Below, piece by piece: positions 1 through 7,561 of a stretch of DNA of 49,671 nt. How positions within the stretch are numbered: the stretch's first letter is position 1; each line of letters opens with the position of its first letter. Origin of the DNA: an uncultured Pelagibacteraceae bacterium (lineage in GTDB: Bacteria > Pseudomonadota > Alphaproteobacteria > Pelagibacterales > Pelagibacteraceae); contig CACJRQ010000008.1 of the NCBI GenBank assembly GCA_902595885.1, positions 1-49,671 of the forward strand, given 5' to 3'. A program made the position numbers and the translations under genes. The notes beneath the pieces are model-generated. The model was given only the letters and a program-made list of their open reading frames with translations, was not told the origin of the DNA and did no database searches.

Positions 1-325
1 AAAAAATTCTGTAAAATGTGTTTGGGGTGATGCATTTGAAAGCATTAAATCAGTAAGTGATGATACTTACGATCATATATTTGTAGATCTTAATGATGAT
101 CAATTTTGTATAGATTTAGCTGCTAAAAACATGGACTCATTGGTAAGAATTCTAAAACCCAAAGGAGTTATTACTGCACAAGTTGGAAGTCAGGACAAAA
201 AACCACAACAGGTTGAAAATTGGTTAAATGTTTTTAACCAAAATTTTGGGAATGCAAAATTATCAAGAGTTTACATACCAAGTTTTGATTGCTCTTGGAA
301 TTTTTCTTCATCAATTAATCATTAA
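1..325 (+). CDS. Spermidine synthase-like methyltransferase, 3' end only
   Basis: The gene enters from the left edge; the frame is open from base 2 and about 107 residues are visible. An acidic-turn stretch reading WGDAFESI, then YDHIFVDLNDD and a later KPKGVITAQVG, matches the second half of the Rossmann fold in the spermidine synthase (SpeE) family. In that family the GDA-type motif and the following D-x-x-D segment contact decarboxylated S-adenosylmethionine and putrescine. The last strand (SRVYIPSFDCSWNFSSS) fits the SpeE C-terminal region. Aminopropyl transfer to a polyamine is the usual role, but the N-terminal binding residues lie outside the window, so another SAM-dependent enzyme of this fold is possible. 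A gap of about 60 nt separates it from the next gene, which has its own ribosome binding site. Confidence 0.7.
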   Translation, partial: KNSVKCVWGDAFESIKSVSDDTYDHIFVDLNDDQFCIDLAAKNMDSLVRILKPKGVITAQVGSQDKKPQQVENWLNVFNQNFGNAKLSRVYIPSFDCSWNFSSSINH

Positions 326-384
326 TTTTTCTTTTTTCTTATTTAAATTTGTGAAATAATTCTTCTTAATTAAAGGAGAAAATA

Positions 385-1236
385 ATGAGTATATTCAAAA
401 AAACTATTTTATCAGTTCTTGCTTTTTTATTTATCATTGGAAACGTTTCTGCTGAAAAAATAAAAATAGGAACTGAAGGAGCTTACCCTCCATGGAATTC
501 AAAAGATGCATCAGGTAATCTTATTGGTTTTGAGGTAGAGCTTGCTCAAGAACTTTGTACAATTATGAAGTATGAGTGTACAATTGTTGAACAAGACTGG
601 GACGGCATGATTCCAGCTCTAGTAATGAGAAAGTTTGATGCAATAATGGCTGGAATGTCTATTACTGCCGAAAGACAAAAAACAATTACTTTTTCACAAG
701 GTTATGCTGATGAAGTAGCTTCTCTTGCAGTAATGAAAGGTTCAAGCTTAGAGGGTATGGATACACCAGAAGGTATTAATTTATCATTAGGTGGATCTGA
801 TGTTAAAAAAGCTCTTAAAACATTAACAGGTGCACTTGCTGGCAAAACAGTTTGTACTCAAACAGGTACAATACACCAAAACTTTTTAGAGTCTGGTGAT
901 GTAGGAAGTGTAAATGTCAGAACTTACAAAACTCAAGATGAAGTTAACCTAGATCTTACTTCTGGAAGATGTGATGTAGCTTTGGCTGCAGCAGTAGCAT
1001 TTACAGATTATGCAGATAAATCAGGTAAGCCAGTTGTATTAGTTGGACCGACTTTTTCAGGTGGTGCATTTGGTAATGGTGTAGGTGTTGGTATCAGACA
1101 AGGTAGCGACAGTGCTATTGGAAAAAGAGATGCCAAAATCTTAAAAGACTTCAATAAAGCAATTGATAAAGCTAGAAAACAAGGAATTATTAGTAAACTT
1201 GCTATTAAGCACTTTGGTTTCGATGCTTCTATGTAA
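385..1236 (+). CDS. Polar amino-acid ABC transporter, periplasmic binding protein (SBP family 3)
   Basis: A 283-residue secreted binding protein. Residues 1-23 form a Sec signal peptide (KK, hydrophobic core, cleavage near VSAEK). The mature start, KIKIGTEGAYPPWNSKD, then FEVELAQELC and DWDGMIPAL, is the classic HisJ/ArgT/OccT-type domain, which captures basic or polar amino acids or opines in the periplasm. FDAIMAGMSIT and the TGTIHQNF hinge segment are also typical. An AAAGGAG ribosome binding site at 372-378 fixes the start. Two matching permease genes follow. The intergenic hairpin at 1250-1274 may help the binding protein mRNA outlive the permease part. The ligand cannot be read from the sequence; an octopine/nopaline or arginine type is a reasonable guess. 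Confidence 0.9.
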   Translation: MSIFKKTILSVLAFLFIIGNVSAEKIKIGTEGAYPPWNSKDASGNLIGFEVELAQELCTIMKYECTIVEQDWDGMIPALVMRKFDAIMAGMSITAERQKTITFSQGYADEVASLAVMKGSSLEGMDTPEGINLSLGGSDVKKALKTLTGALAGKTVCTQTGTIHQNFLESGDVGSVNVRTYKTQDEVNLDLTSGRCDVALAAAVAFTDYADKSGKPVVLVGPTFSGGAFGNGVGVGIRQGSDSAIGKRDAKILKDFNKAIDKARKQGIISKLAIKHFGFDASM

Positions 1237-1249
1237 TTAATTTCAGATC

Positions 1250-1274
1250 TGGCGACTATAATATATAGTCGCCA
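1250..1274 (+). promoter_or_regulatory. Intra-operon stem-loop between binding protein and permease genes
   Basis: An 11-bp perfect inverted repeat (TGGCGACTATA at 1250-1260, TATAGTCGCCA at 1264-1274) with a 3-nt loop lies 13 nt after the binding-protein stop and 6 nt before the permease start. No T-run follows, so it is not a typical intrinsic terminator. By analogy with other transporter operons it may protect the upstream mRNA from 3' exonucleases and so raise binding protein over permease; that role is inferred. Confidence 0.6.
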
Positions 1275-1280
1275 ATCTAT

Positions 1281-1973
1281 ATGGAACTTCTCTCATTTGG
1301 TAAAACAGGTTGGGGTGACGAGCTATTTTACGCGACCTTGATGACTGTTGCTGTATCTATCACAGCAATGTTGGTTGGTTTCTTTTTTGCATTAATTTTT
1401 ACGCCTTTAAAACTTTCAAAATATAAAACTTTAAATTTTGTTGGTAATTTTTATACAACATTAATCCGTGGAGTCCCTGAACTTTTAGTAATTTACCTTT
1501 TCTTCTTCGGAGGAAGTGGAGCCATCATGTATGTAGCTTCTATTTTTGGTTATTATGAATACATAGAAATTAACGCCTTTATTACTGGTTCAATGGCTAT
1601 TGGTATTATTTCTGGAGCTTATTCAACAGAAGTATTTAGAGGTGCCATACAATCTATAGACAAAGGTCAATTTGAAGCCGCAAAAGTTCTTGGAATAAAT
1701 AAGTTTGGGCAATTTTATAAAATAATACTACCGCAGATGTTAAGACTTGCTATTCCAAATTTAAGTAATGTTTGGCAAATAACTTTAAAGGACACTTCTC
1801 TGATTTCTGTAACAGGATTAGTTGAAATAATGAGACAATCTTATATTGCAGCAGGATCTACAAGAGATCCACTTTTCTTTTATTCTTTTGCAGCAGTTTT
1901 GTATTTATTGCTTACGTATTTAAGCATGAAGTTAATTAACAAGTTAGAAGTAAGATATAGCAGGGGGCATTGA
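1281..1973 (+). CDS. Amino-acid ABC transporter permease (HisQ/OccQ type)
   Basis: A 230-residue inner-membrane permease of the HisMQ family. The N-terminal part has several hydrophobic spans, followed by FYTTLIRGVPELLVIYLFFF, the RG-x-P-x-L signature near residues 60-75. The EAA loop that docks the ATPase reads GQFEAAKVLGINKFGQFYKI (about residues 130-150), with PNLSNVWQITLKDTSL after it. The start has no strong Shine-Dalgarno sequence and lies just after the 1250-1274 hairpin, which suggests weaker translation than the binding protein. It should pair with the next gene as a heterodimeric channel. The product is clear; the substrate is not. Confidence 0.88.
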   Translation: MELLSFGKTGWGDELFYATLMTVAVSITAMLVGFFFALIFTPLKLSKYKTLNFVGNFYTTLIRGVPELLVIYLFFFGGSGAIMYVASIFGYYEYIEINAFITGSMAIGIISGAYSTEVFRGAIQSIDKGQFEAAKVLGINKFGQFYKIILPQMLRLAIPNLSNVWQITLKDTSLISVTGLVEIMRQSYIAAGSTRDPLFFYSFAAVLYLLLTYLSMKLINKLEVRYSRGH

Positions 1974-2647
1974 TGGATTTTGATTTAATGATCACTAGTT
2001 TCCCTAAACTTTTAGGAGCAACAATAGTTACTTTAAAATTATTATCTGCATCATTATTTTTTGGATTATTCCTAGGTCTTTTCTTTGCAATTTTAAGATT
2101 AAATAAAAATATATTTATTAATAAATTTGCTTATGGCTATTCATATATAATTAGAGGAACACCATTATTGGTCCAGATTTTCATAATTTATTTTGGATTA
2201 GGACAAATTGAATATTTAAGAACAACATTTCTATGGGTAATTTTAAAAGAACCTTATTGGTGTGCGATAATAGCATTTACTTTGAATACTGGTGCATATA
2301 CCTCAGAAATTTTAAGATCAGCATTTCAAACAATAAAACCAGGCATTATTGAGGCTGGAAAAAGTTTGGGAATATCAAACAAAATAATTTTTTACAAAAT
2401 TCAAATTCCAATCGCCATTCGACAATCATTACCAGCATACGGAAATGAAATAATACTAATGATGAAAGGGACTTCTTTAGCAAGTACAGTAACTTTGATG
2501 GATTTAACTGGGGTTGCTAAATATATAATTTCAACAACTTTTAAACCAATCGAAGTATTTATTGTTGCTGGTGGAATTTATTTGTTCATGACTTTTATCA
2601 TTCATAATGTGATTAAATATTTAGAGAAAAAGTACAGCTTTCAATAA
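1973..2647 (+). CDS. Amino-acid ABC transporter permease (HisM/OccM type)
   Basis: The second permease subunit, 224 residues from the ATG at 1973, which overlaps the previous stop by one base (TGATG) behind a GGGGG ribosome-binding stretch. A TTG codon just upstream also opens the frame, but the ATG is preferred. Family marks are YSYIIRGTPLLVQIFIIYFG (the RG-T-P-L-L-V-Q signature) and the EAA loop GIIEAGKSLGISNKIIFYKI, followed by QSLPAYGNEIILMMKGTSLAS. It would complete the membrane channel with the gene upstream. No ATP-binding subunit gene is next to it, so the ATPase must be encoded elsewhere in the genome. Confidence 0.88.
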   Translation: MDFDLMITSFPKLLGATIVTLKLLSASLFFGLFLGLFFAILRLNKNIFINKFAYGYSYIIRGTPLLVQIFIIYFGLGQIEYLRTTFLWVILKEPYWCAIIAFTLNTGAYTSEILRSAFQTIKPGIIEAGKSLGISNKIIFYKIQIPIAIRQSLPAYGNEIILMMKGTSLASTVTLMDLTGVAKYIISTTFKPIEVFIVAGGIYLFMTFIIHNVIKYLEKKYSFQ

Positions 2648-2652
2648 TAAAA

Positions 2653-3441
2653 ATGTTTTTATCAGAGAAACAAATTAATGATTATCAAAATGATGGTGCA
2701 ATAATAATTAAAAATATATTTAAAGATTGGATTGAGCCACTTAGAAAAGGATTTAAAAAAGTTTTAGATACTCCAAGTAAGCACGGAAGAGAAAATGTAA
2801 CTGATGATAATGGAAGATTCTTTGAGGATTATTGTAATTGGGAAAGAATAGAAGAATTTAAGGATTGTTTATATAACTCACCTGGAGCTCAAATAGTTGC
2901 AGAAGCAACTAATTCTAAAACTACTCAAATTTTTCATGAACATATTTTTATAAAGGATCCAGGTACTCACAAAGAAACACCTTGGCATCAAGATATGCCT
3001 TATTATTGTGTTGATGGTAACGATACTGGAAGTTTTTGGATTCCATTAGATGAGGTTGATCAGAAAAATAATCTTAAATTAATTTTAGGTTCTCACAAAT
3101 GGTCAAAGTTAATTAGACCTACAAAATGGTCAAATAACCAATCTTGGTATGATGATGATAGTGCTTTTATGGATTTACCACCTCCAAAAGAATTTGAAAA
3201 AAATATTTTAATTCCAGAACTAAGTTTAGGGGATGCAGTTTTATTTAATTTTAAAATTGTACATGGTTCAACAGGAAACAATTCTGCTAAATCACGAAGA
3301 GCATTTTCGATGCGATTTATTGGCGATGATGTAAAATATATTGATAGAGGAGGGCCAACTTCACCTCCATTTGATGGGATAAATTTAAAAACAGGAGATT
3401 TGATGAGAGATGATTGGTTTCCTAAAGTTTTTAGTAGCTAG
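2653..3441 (+). CDS. Phytanoyl-CoA dioxygenase (PhyH) family Fe(II)/2-oxoglutarate oxygenase
   Basis: A 262-residue soluble enzyme of the PhyH family, which uses Fe(II), O2 and 2-oxoglutarate to hydroxylate small molecules. The iron facial triad is visible: H112-Q-D114 in PWHQDMPYY and the distal H204 in FKIVHGSTGN, with an arginine (R215 or R216 in KSRRAFSMRF) placed to bind 2-oxoglutarate. An SFWIPLDEVDQKNN-type strand and a LGSHKWS motif are also typical. It starts 5 nt after the permease stop, so it is probably co-transcribed with the amino-acid uptake genes and may act on an imported amino acid or derivative (inference). Its 3' end overlaps the convergent DUF6165 gene by 11 bp. It is not assignable to a named hydroxylase such as EctD. 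Confidence 0.85.
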   Translation: MFLSEKQINDYQNDGAIIIKNIFKDWIEPLRKGFKKVLDTPSKHGRENVTDDNGRFFEDYCNWERIEEFKDCLYNSPGAQIVAEATNSKTTQIFHEHIFIKDPGTHKETPWHQDMPYYCVDGNDTGSFWIPLDEVDQKNNLKLILGSHKWSKLIRPTKWSNNQSWYDDDSAFMDLPPPKEFEKNILIPELSLGDAVLFNFKIVHGSTGNNSAKSRRAFSMRFIGDDVKYIDRGGPTSPPFDGINLKTGDLMRDDWFPKVFSS

Positions 3442-3820
3442 TATATTCTTTAATTTCTTTAATACTTGATCCAGTGTGATTATTCATTTCTAATTTAATT
3501 TTTGCACGATCATCATTTAAAAAATGAACATCTCTAGATAATTTTATAAATTTATCACCAAAGTCTTTATTTTTTTCACAATCTCTTTTGTCATCCTCTA
3601 TAACCCAAAGTTTGGCATTAATTTCTTTTAATTCTTGAAATAGTTTATTTAGTTTATCATCTGATTTAACATTTTTTTCAAACTGATCTTTAAGAATCGA
3701 ATGTTCATTTGATATAAATTTTAGTTTTTCAGGATCTTTAATTTTTTCTTTTTTAATTTCTAAGATTGAAATTTTGTCTAAAAGCTCACCTACTGATACT
3801 TCTACTATAATTTTATTCAT
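3431..3820 (-). CDS. DUF6165 family protein
   Basis: A 129-residue, highly charged, soluble protein. The opening IIVEVSVGELLDKISILEIKKEKI, followed by a lysine-rich helix and a second helix LNKLFQELKEINAKLWVIED, is the characteristic pattern of the DUF6165 family as I recall it. No enzymatic motif, signal peptide or membrane span is visible; mostly alpha-helix is expected. It faces a GT9 glycosyltransferase gene across a 32-nt gap, which suggests a shared promoter region and possibly a link to surface glycan synthesis, but that is inference only. Its end overlaps the convergent dioxygenase gene. Function unknown. Confidence 0.7.
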   Translation of the reverse strand: MNKIIVEVSVGELLDKISILEIKKEKIKDPEKLKFISNEHSILKDQFEKNVKSDDKLNKLFQELKEINAKLWVIEDDKRDCEKNKDFGDKFIKLSRDVHFLNDDRAKIKLEMNNHTGSSIKEIKEYTSY

Positions 3821-3852
3821 TAAATTTTATACTATGTTAAATTGTTAAAAAT

Positions 3853-4794
3853 ATGTCTAATATTTTAATCATTAAACACGGATCTTTGGGTGATATAGCT
3901 CAAGCTTGTGGTGCAATTCAAGATATTTCTGAGAATCATAAAGGAGATGAAATTTATTTGCTCACAACTAAACCATACTTTGATTTGTTTAAAAAAAATC
4001 CATATATTTCTGATGTTATTTTAGATAATCGATTATCAAGACTAAACCTAATTTATTTATATTCATTAATGAAAAACATAAAAAAATATAATTTTTCTAA
4101 AGTTTATGATCTACAGAACTCAAGTAGAACAGCTTTTTATAAAAAAATTTTATTTCCAAAAGTAACAAAAGATGTTTGGTCATCTACTGATACAACATTA
4201 CCCGAAGGAACTACAAAAGAAGATTTTGATAAAGACTCTGTTTTGTCTAGATTCGATTATCAATTAAAAAATTCAGGCATAAATACAAATCATACTTTGA
4301 AACCTGATTTTTCATGGAGCACAACAGACATATCTCAAATAAAAAATCACCATCAATTAGATAAATATATTCTTCTTTTTCCTTTTTGTTCGCCTCATTT
4401 AACTTCGAAGAAATGGCCTTACTATAACGATCTAATTAATATGATTAATGAAAAATCAGAAAACAAATTTAAAGTGGTTACTGCACCTGGTCCAGATGAA
4501 ATTAAAGATGCATCAAATATTAATGCACTCTGCGTTTTAGATAATGGTAAAGCCTTAGATATTTCTCAGTTAGCAACATTAATTAAAGATAGTTCATTTG
4601 TCGTTGCTAACGATACTGGACCAGCACATATGACAGCACACTTAGGATCAAAAGGAATCGCTTTATTTGGATCTCATACAACTCCTTTTAAAGTAAGTAT
4701 TGAAAGGGAAAATTTTAAAGCAATACAAGCTCCTGAATTATCTAAACTTTCAGCAGAAAAAGTTTTTGAAAGACTTTCTGAAATTATTTCTTAA
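3853..4794 (+). CDS. Glycosyltransferase family 9 (heptosyltransferase-like)
   Basis: A 313-residue GT-B fold enzyme of family GT9, the group that adds heptose or related sugars to lipopolysaccharide core at the inner face of the inner membrane. The N-terminal ILIIKHGSLGDIAQACGAI (residues 4-22) is the GT9 acceptor-domain opening. In the C-terminal domain LFPFCSPHLTSKKWP begins the nucleotide-sugar domain and ANDTGPAHMTAHLGSKGIAL is the conserved donor-binding D-T/S-G-x-x-H motif. Length is near the family norm. It overlaps the convergent AbrB-like gene by 11 bp. The sugar transferred cannot be deduced; whether it makes a true heptosyl bond is uncertain. Confidence 0.85.
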   Translation: MSNILIIKHGSLGDIAQACGAIQDISENHKGDEIYLLTTKPYFDLFKKNPYISDVILDNRLSRLNLIYLYSLMKNIKKYNFSKVYDLQNSSRTAFYKKILFPKVTKDVWSSTDTTLPEGTTKEDFDKDSVLSRFDYQLKNSGINTNHTLKPDFSWSTTDISQIKNHHQLDKYILLFPFCSPHLTSKKWPYYNDLINMINEKSENKFKVVTAPGPDEIKDASNINALCVLDNGKALDISQLATLIKDSSFVVANDTGPAHMTAHLGSKGIALFGSHTTPFKVSIERENFKAIQAPELSKLSAEKVFERLSEIIS

Positions 4795-5860
4795 TTTTTT
4801 CTAAAACTCTCAAAAATACAGGAACTGTGAAAAGTATGAAAAGTAATCTTATTATATGGTGAAAAGCAACAAAGTCTGGATCTAAATCAAAAGCAATTGC
4901 TATAACTGCTACTTCATAAATTCCACCAGGGCTAAAAGATAATATTAAAGTTAAAATATTTGTCTCAACAAAAAATGTTGCAATATAGGCTGCAGCCAAA
5001 CCTAATACCACCAAAATAGTAGTAGCCACAATACTATGAAGAGAATTATTAGCTATTTCTTTAACAGTTTTTTCAGCAAATCTACAACCAACTGAAGAGC
5101 CAAGAATTAGCAGGCAAAAATTTACTGTTTCATCTGGTAATTTATATGTGGCTATTTCAGTAATTTGTAATAAACCACTCGCAAATAATGTTCCAGATAG
5201 TAAAGCTGCAGGTATTCTAATTTTATCAAAAACAATTATAAAAAACAAAGAAGCAAAAATAAGTAAAATTAAATTGAAATGATTTTGAGCTAAATAATTG
5301 AAGTCATCATTTAACAAAACACTGTTGTCAGTATTATTAACTATAATAAATGGAATGACAGTTATTATGATGATTAATCTAATTAAGTGAGAAGTTGCGA
5401 CTTGAGATAAATCTGTTTTTTCATTTTCTGCTAAAATCATTAAAGGACCAAGTGCACCAGGTGCTGCTGAAAATATTGAAGCTTTTTCTCCATAACTTGC
5501 AAATTTTTGGAGGTATTTAGCGACAACTAAAATACAAATTATTATGTAGATTAACATAATTAATGAAGTCCAAATCCAATCAAGCATTTGATTAAATAGA
5601 TTTTGGTCTATGTAATTTCCAATATGCAAACCCAAAATTATCAAGATAAAACTTAATACAATTTTTGGCATAATAATTTTAAGACCTGATAAAGCAGCAA
5701 TTGATGTGATAATCATTGGACCTAAAAACCAAGCAAGAGGAATATTAAAATAGTCAGCAATAATTGCGCTAGGAAAAGAAATTATCAGAACAGAAATAAA
5801 TTTAATTGAAAATACTTGTTTAGCATTTTCAAGATAAGATTTGATTTGATGTTTAATCAT
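4784..5860 (-). CDS. AbrB family membrane protein
   Basis: A 358-residue polytopic membrane protein with about ten hydrophobic spans in two repeated halves: the first has PLAWFLGPMIITSIAALSG and the second IPAALLSGTLFASGLL. This duplicated pattern, with FSAAPGALGPLMILAE and SFSPGGIYEVAVIAIAFDLD as the two glycine-proline-rich motifs, marks the AbrB (DUF/COG3180) family, which was once mislabelled as ammonia monooxygenase. The transport role is not experimentally settled for most members. A divergent 222-nt region separates it from the tctCBA transporter, raising the possibility of joint control, but sequence alone does not show a functional link. Confidence 0.8.
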   Translation of the reverse strand: MIKHQIKSYLENAKQVFSIKFISVLIISFPSAIIADYFNIPLAWFLGPMIITSIAALSGLKIIMPKIVLSFILIILGLHIGNYIDQNLFNQMLDWIWTSLIMLIYIIICILVVAKYLQKFASYGEKASIFSAAPGALGPLMILAENEKTDLSQVATSHLIRLIIIITVIPFIIVNNTDNSVLLNDDFNYLAQNHFNLILLIFASLFFIIVFDKIRIPAALLSGTLFASGLLQITEIATYKLPDETVNFCLLILGSSVGCRFAEKTVKEIANNSLHSIVATTILVVLGLAAAYIATFFVETNILTLILSFSPGGIYEVAVIAIAFDLDPDFVAFHHIIRLLFILFTVPVFLRVLEKIKK

Positions 5861-6082
5861 TCATTAAGCTTCTATCATCAACTTTTTAAAAGATAAGAAA
5901 AAAGAAATTAAAACTAGTGAATTAAGTGAAGCTTTAATCTGTAAAAAAAATAAAACATCATATTAGATTGATATTTTTTTTGTTAAAGTAGTTTCAATTA
6001 AAAGTTGTGTTACTTAATTACAGGTTGAATAAACATTAAGACTATAATTAACTAACGTTTTTAAATTAGAGAGGGATAAATA
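5861..6082. other. 222-nt divergent intergenic region between abrB-like gene and tctC
   Basis: The longest gene-free stretch in the window. It is very A/T rich and must hold promoters for both flanking genes. A TATAAT hexamer at 6043-6048 is a good -10 candidate for tctC, but the best -35 (TTACAG at 6018-6023) is 19 nt away and weak. A GAGAGG ribosome binding site lies at 6069-6074. No tRNA, riboswitch or clear protein-binding repeat was recognised. Confidence 0.5.
6043..6048 (+). promoter_or_regulatory. Candidate -10 element for tctCBA
   Basis: A perfect TATAAT hexamer sits 35 nt upstream of the tctC start, giving a leader of roughly 28 nt. The matching -35 is poor (TTACAG with a 19-nt spacer), so in this A/T-rich background the call rests mainly on the -10 and its position. 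Confidence 0.35.
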
Positions 6083-7063
6083 ATGAAAAACTTAAAAAAA
6101 ATAGTTTCAGTATTATTCTCAGCAATCCTATTATTCTCAGCAACAACTACAAGTTCGGTAGCAATTGACAAATTGCACTTTGTAATTGGTGGTGGTGCTG
6201 GTGGTGGTTGGGATGGAACTGCTAGAGGTACTGGAGAAGCTTTAACAAAAGCTGGAATGTTAAGTAGTGCATCATTTGAAAATATGTCAGGTGGTGGTGG
6301 TGGTAAAGCTTTAGCTTACATGATTAATACTAAACCTGCTAATACAGTTTTAGTTCAATCAACACCATTAGTATTAAGATCAATTACTAGACACAAAGGT
6401 TATGTAAAAGGAAGTGGAACTTTATCTTATAAAGATGTTGTGCCAATAGCTGGTGTAATTGGTGACTACGGTGCTATCGCAGTTGCAAAAAGTTCATCTT
6501 TTAAAAATTTTAAAGATGTAGTCGATGCATATAAAAAGGATCCAAATTCAGTTAAAATGGCTGGAGGATCAGTAAGAGGAAGTATGGACCATTTAATTGG
6601 TGCTTTAGCTTTCCAAGCTGCAGGTGCAGATCCGAATGCTGTTCAATACATTCCTTATGATGCTGGTGGAAAAGCTTTAGCTGGACTTTTATCTGGAGAA
6701 ACTCAAATCATATCAACTGGTTTAGGTGAATTGATGGGTGCAAGAGACCAAGTAAGAATTATTGGTATCACTGCGCCTTCAAGAGTTTCTGATGCACCAG
6801 ATGCACCAACTCTTAAAGAACAAGGATATGATGTACAATTCGTTAACTGGAGAGGTTTCTTTGGCCCTCCAGGTATGAGCAATGCTGATAGATCAGCTAT
6901 TGCAAAAATGCTTGGCGATGTACAAAAAACTCCTGAATGGGAAACTGTCAGAGCAAGAAATGCTTGGGTTAATATTTATAATCCAGAAGGCAAGTTTGTT
7001 TCTTTCTTAGAAAAACAAACTCAAGAAATGACAGCTCTTATGAAAAAACTAGGAGTGATATAA
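6083..7063 (+). CDS. tctC: Tripartite tricarboxylate transporter substrate-binding protein (TctC family)
   Basis: A 326-residue periplasmic solute receptor of the TctC/BugD family. A signal peptide covers residues 1-27 (KNLKK, long hydrophobic core, cleavage near SSVA). The mature protein begins DKLHFVIGGGAGGGWDGTARG, the glycine-rich carboxylate-binding loop of the family, and later has GGSVRGSMDHLIGALAF and YDAGGKALAGLLSGE, which corresponds to the second substrate loop. The WRGFFGPPG segment is also diagnostic. It delivers a carboxylate to the TctB-TctA membrane complex encoded just downstream. Ribosome binding site GAGAGG. The exact carboxylate is unknown; citrate is only the founding example. 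Confidence 0.93.
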   Translation: MKNLKKIVSVLFSAILLFSATTTSSVAIDKLHFVIGGGAGGGWDGTARGTGEALTKAGMLSSASFENMSGGGGGKALAYMINTKPANTVLVQSTPLVLRSITRHKGYVKGSGTLSYKDVVPIAGVIGDYGAIAVAKSSSFKNFKDVVDAYKKDPNSVKMAGGSVRGSMDHLIGALAFQAAGADPNAVQYIPYDAGGKALAGLLSGETQIISTGLGELMGARDQVRIIGITAPSRVSDAPDAPTLKEQGYDVQFVNWRGFFGPPGMSNADRSAIAKMLGDVQKTPEWETVRARNAWVNIYNPEGKFVSFLEKQTQEMTALMKKLGVI

Positions 7064-7084
7064 TCCTTAGGGTTATTTAAAATT

Positions 7085-7139
7085 AGAGCAGTGAATATAA
7101 ATACTACAAAAATTATATCACTGCTCTTTTTTATTTTTT
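7085..7139 (+). terminator. Intrinsic terminator/attenuator overlapping the start of tctB
   Basis: AGAGCAGTGA at 7085-7094 pairs perfectly with TCACTGCTCT at 7118-7127 (10 bp, 23-nt loop), followed by TTTTTATTTTTT. It begins 22 nt after the tctC stop. The geometry is that of a Rho-independent terminator with a longer than usual loop, so it would cut transcription after the abundant binding-protein gene and let only part continue into tctBA. The apparent GTG start of tctB (7091) lies within the left arm of the stem, and the T-tract is read as coding sequence. Confidence 0.65.
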
Positions 7140-7561
7140 CAGCATTTTATTTATATACTGCTTACCAAATTCAAGTTTTTGCATTTGACGAAAATGCACC
7201 ATTTAATGCGCGAACATTTCCAATTTATTTAGGTTATGCAGGATTATTTTTTTCTGGATTAAAACTTATTTTACCAGATCCAAATACTATTAAAGTTGAT
7301 CATAAAAATTTAGAATATAAGAAAACAGGTATACTTATACTTATTGCCATTATTTATGGAGCTACAATTTTAAAAATTGGTTATTTTTTAACTACTTCTT
7401 TATTTTTATTTGCTTCATATTATTTCTTAGGAGAGCGAAGATGGATTTTAATGTTTTTATTATCTTTTCCATTTGTTGCTGCCTTTATGTATTTGCTTCA
7501 TGGTATTCTTGATATTTATTTGAGAGATCCATTTTTACAGTCAATTGGAGTTATGGGATGA
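7091..7561 (+). CDS. tctB: Tripartite tricarboxylate transporter small membrane subunit (TctB family)
   Basis: A 156-residue inner-membrane protein with four predicted spans: residues 7-24, 43-60, 77-95 and 100-140 (the last a pair). AFDENAPFNARTFPIYLGYAG after span 1 is typical for TctB, where ARxFP-type residues follow the first span. No ATG is available near the N-terminus; the only plausible start is GTG at 7091, which lies inside the stem of a terminator-like hairpin. The first transmembrane span is encoded partly by the hairpin's T-tract (Phe codons). The end overlaps tctA by 4 bp (ATGA), implying translational coupling. Assignment rests on weak TctB sequence conservation plus the flanking tctC and tctA. 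Confidence 0.85.
   Translation: MNINTTKIISLLFFIFSAFYLYTAYQIQVFAFDENAPFNARTFPIYLGYAGLFFSGLKLILPDPNTIKVDHKNLEYKKTGILILIAIIYGATILKIGYFLTTSLFLFASYYFLGERRWILMFLLSFPFVAAFMYLLHGILDIYLRDPFLQSIGVMG

Noticed and set aside
3093..3281. 62-residue minus-strand frame inside the PhyH gene
   Set aside because: It lies wholly within a well-supported gene and has no start signal or recognisable protein character. Similar frames inside tctA, purL, glmS, cysS, prpB and others were dropped for the same reason.
5861..6082. Riboswitch upstream of tctC
   Set aside because: No stable conserved-looking stem set was found; only weak A/T-rich pairings, and the predicted leader is under 40 nt.
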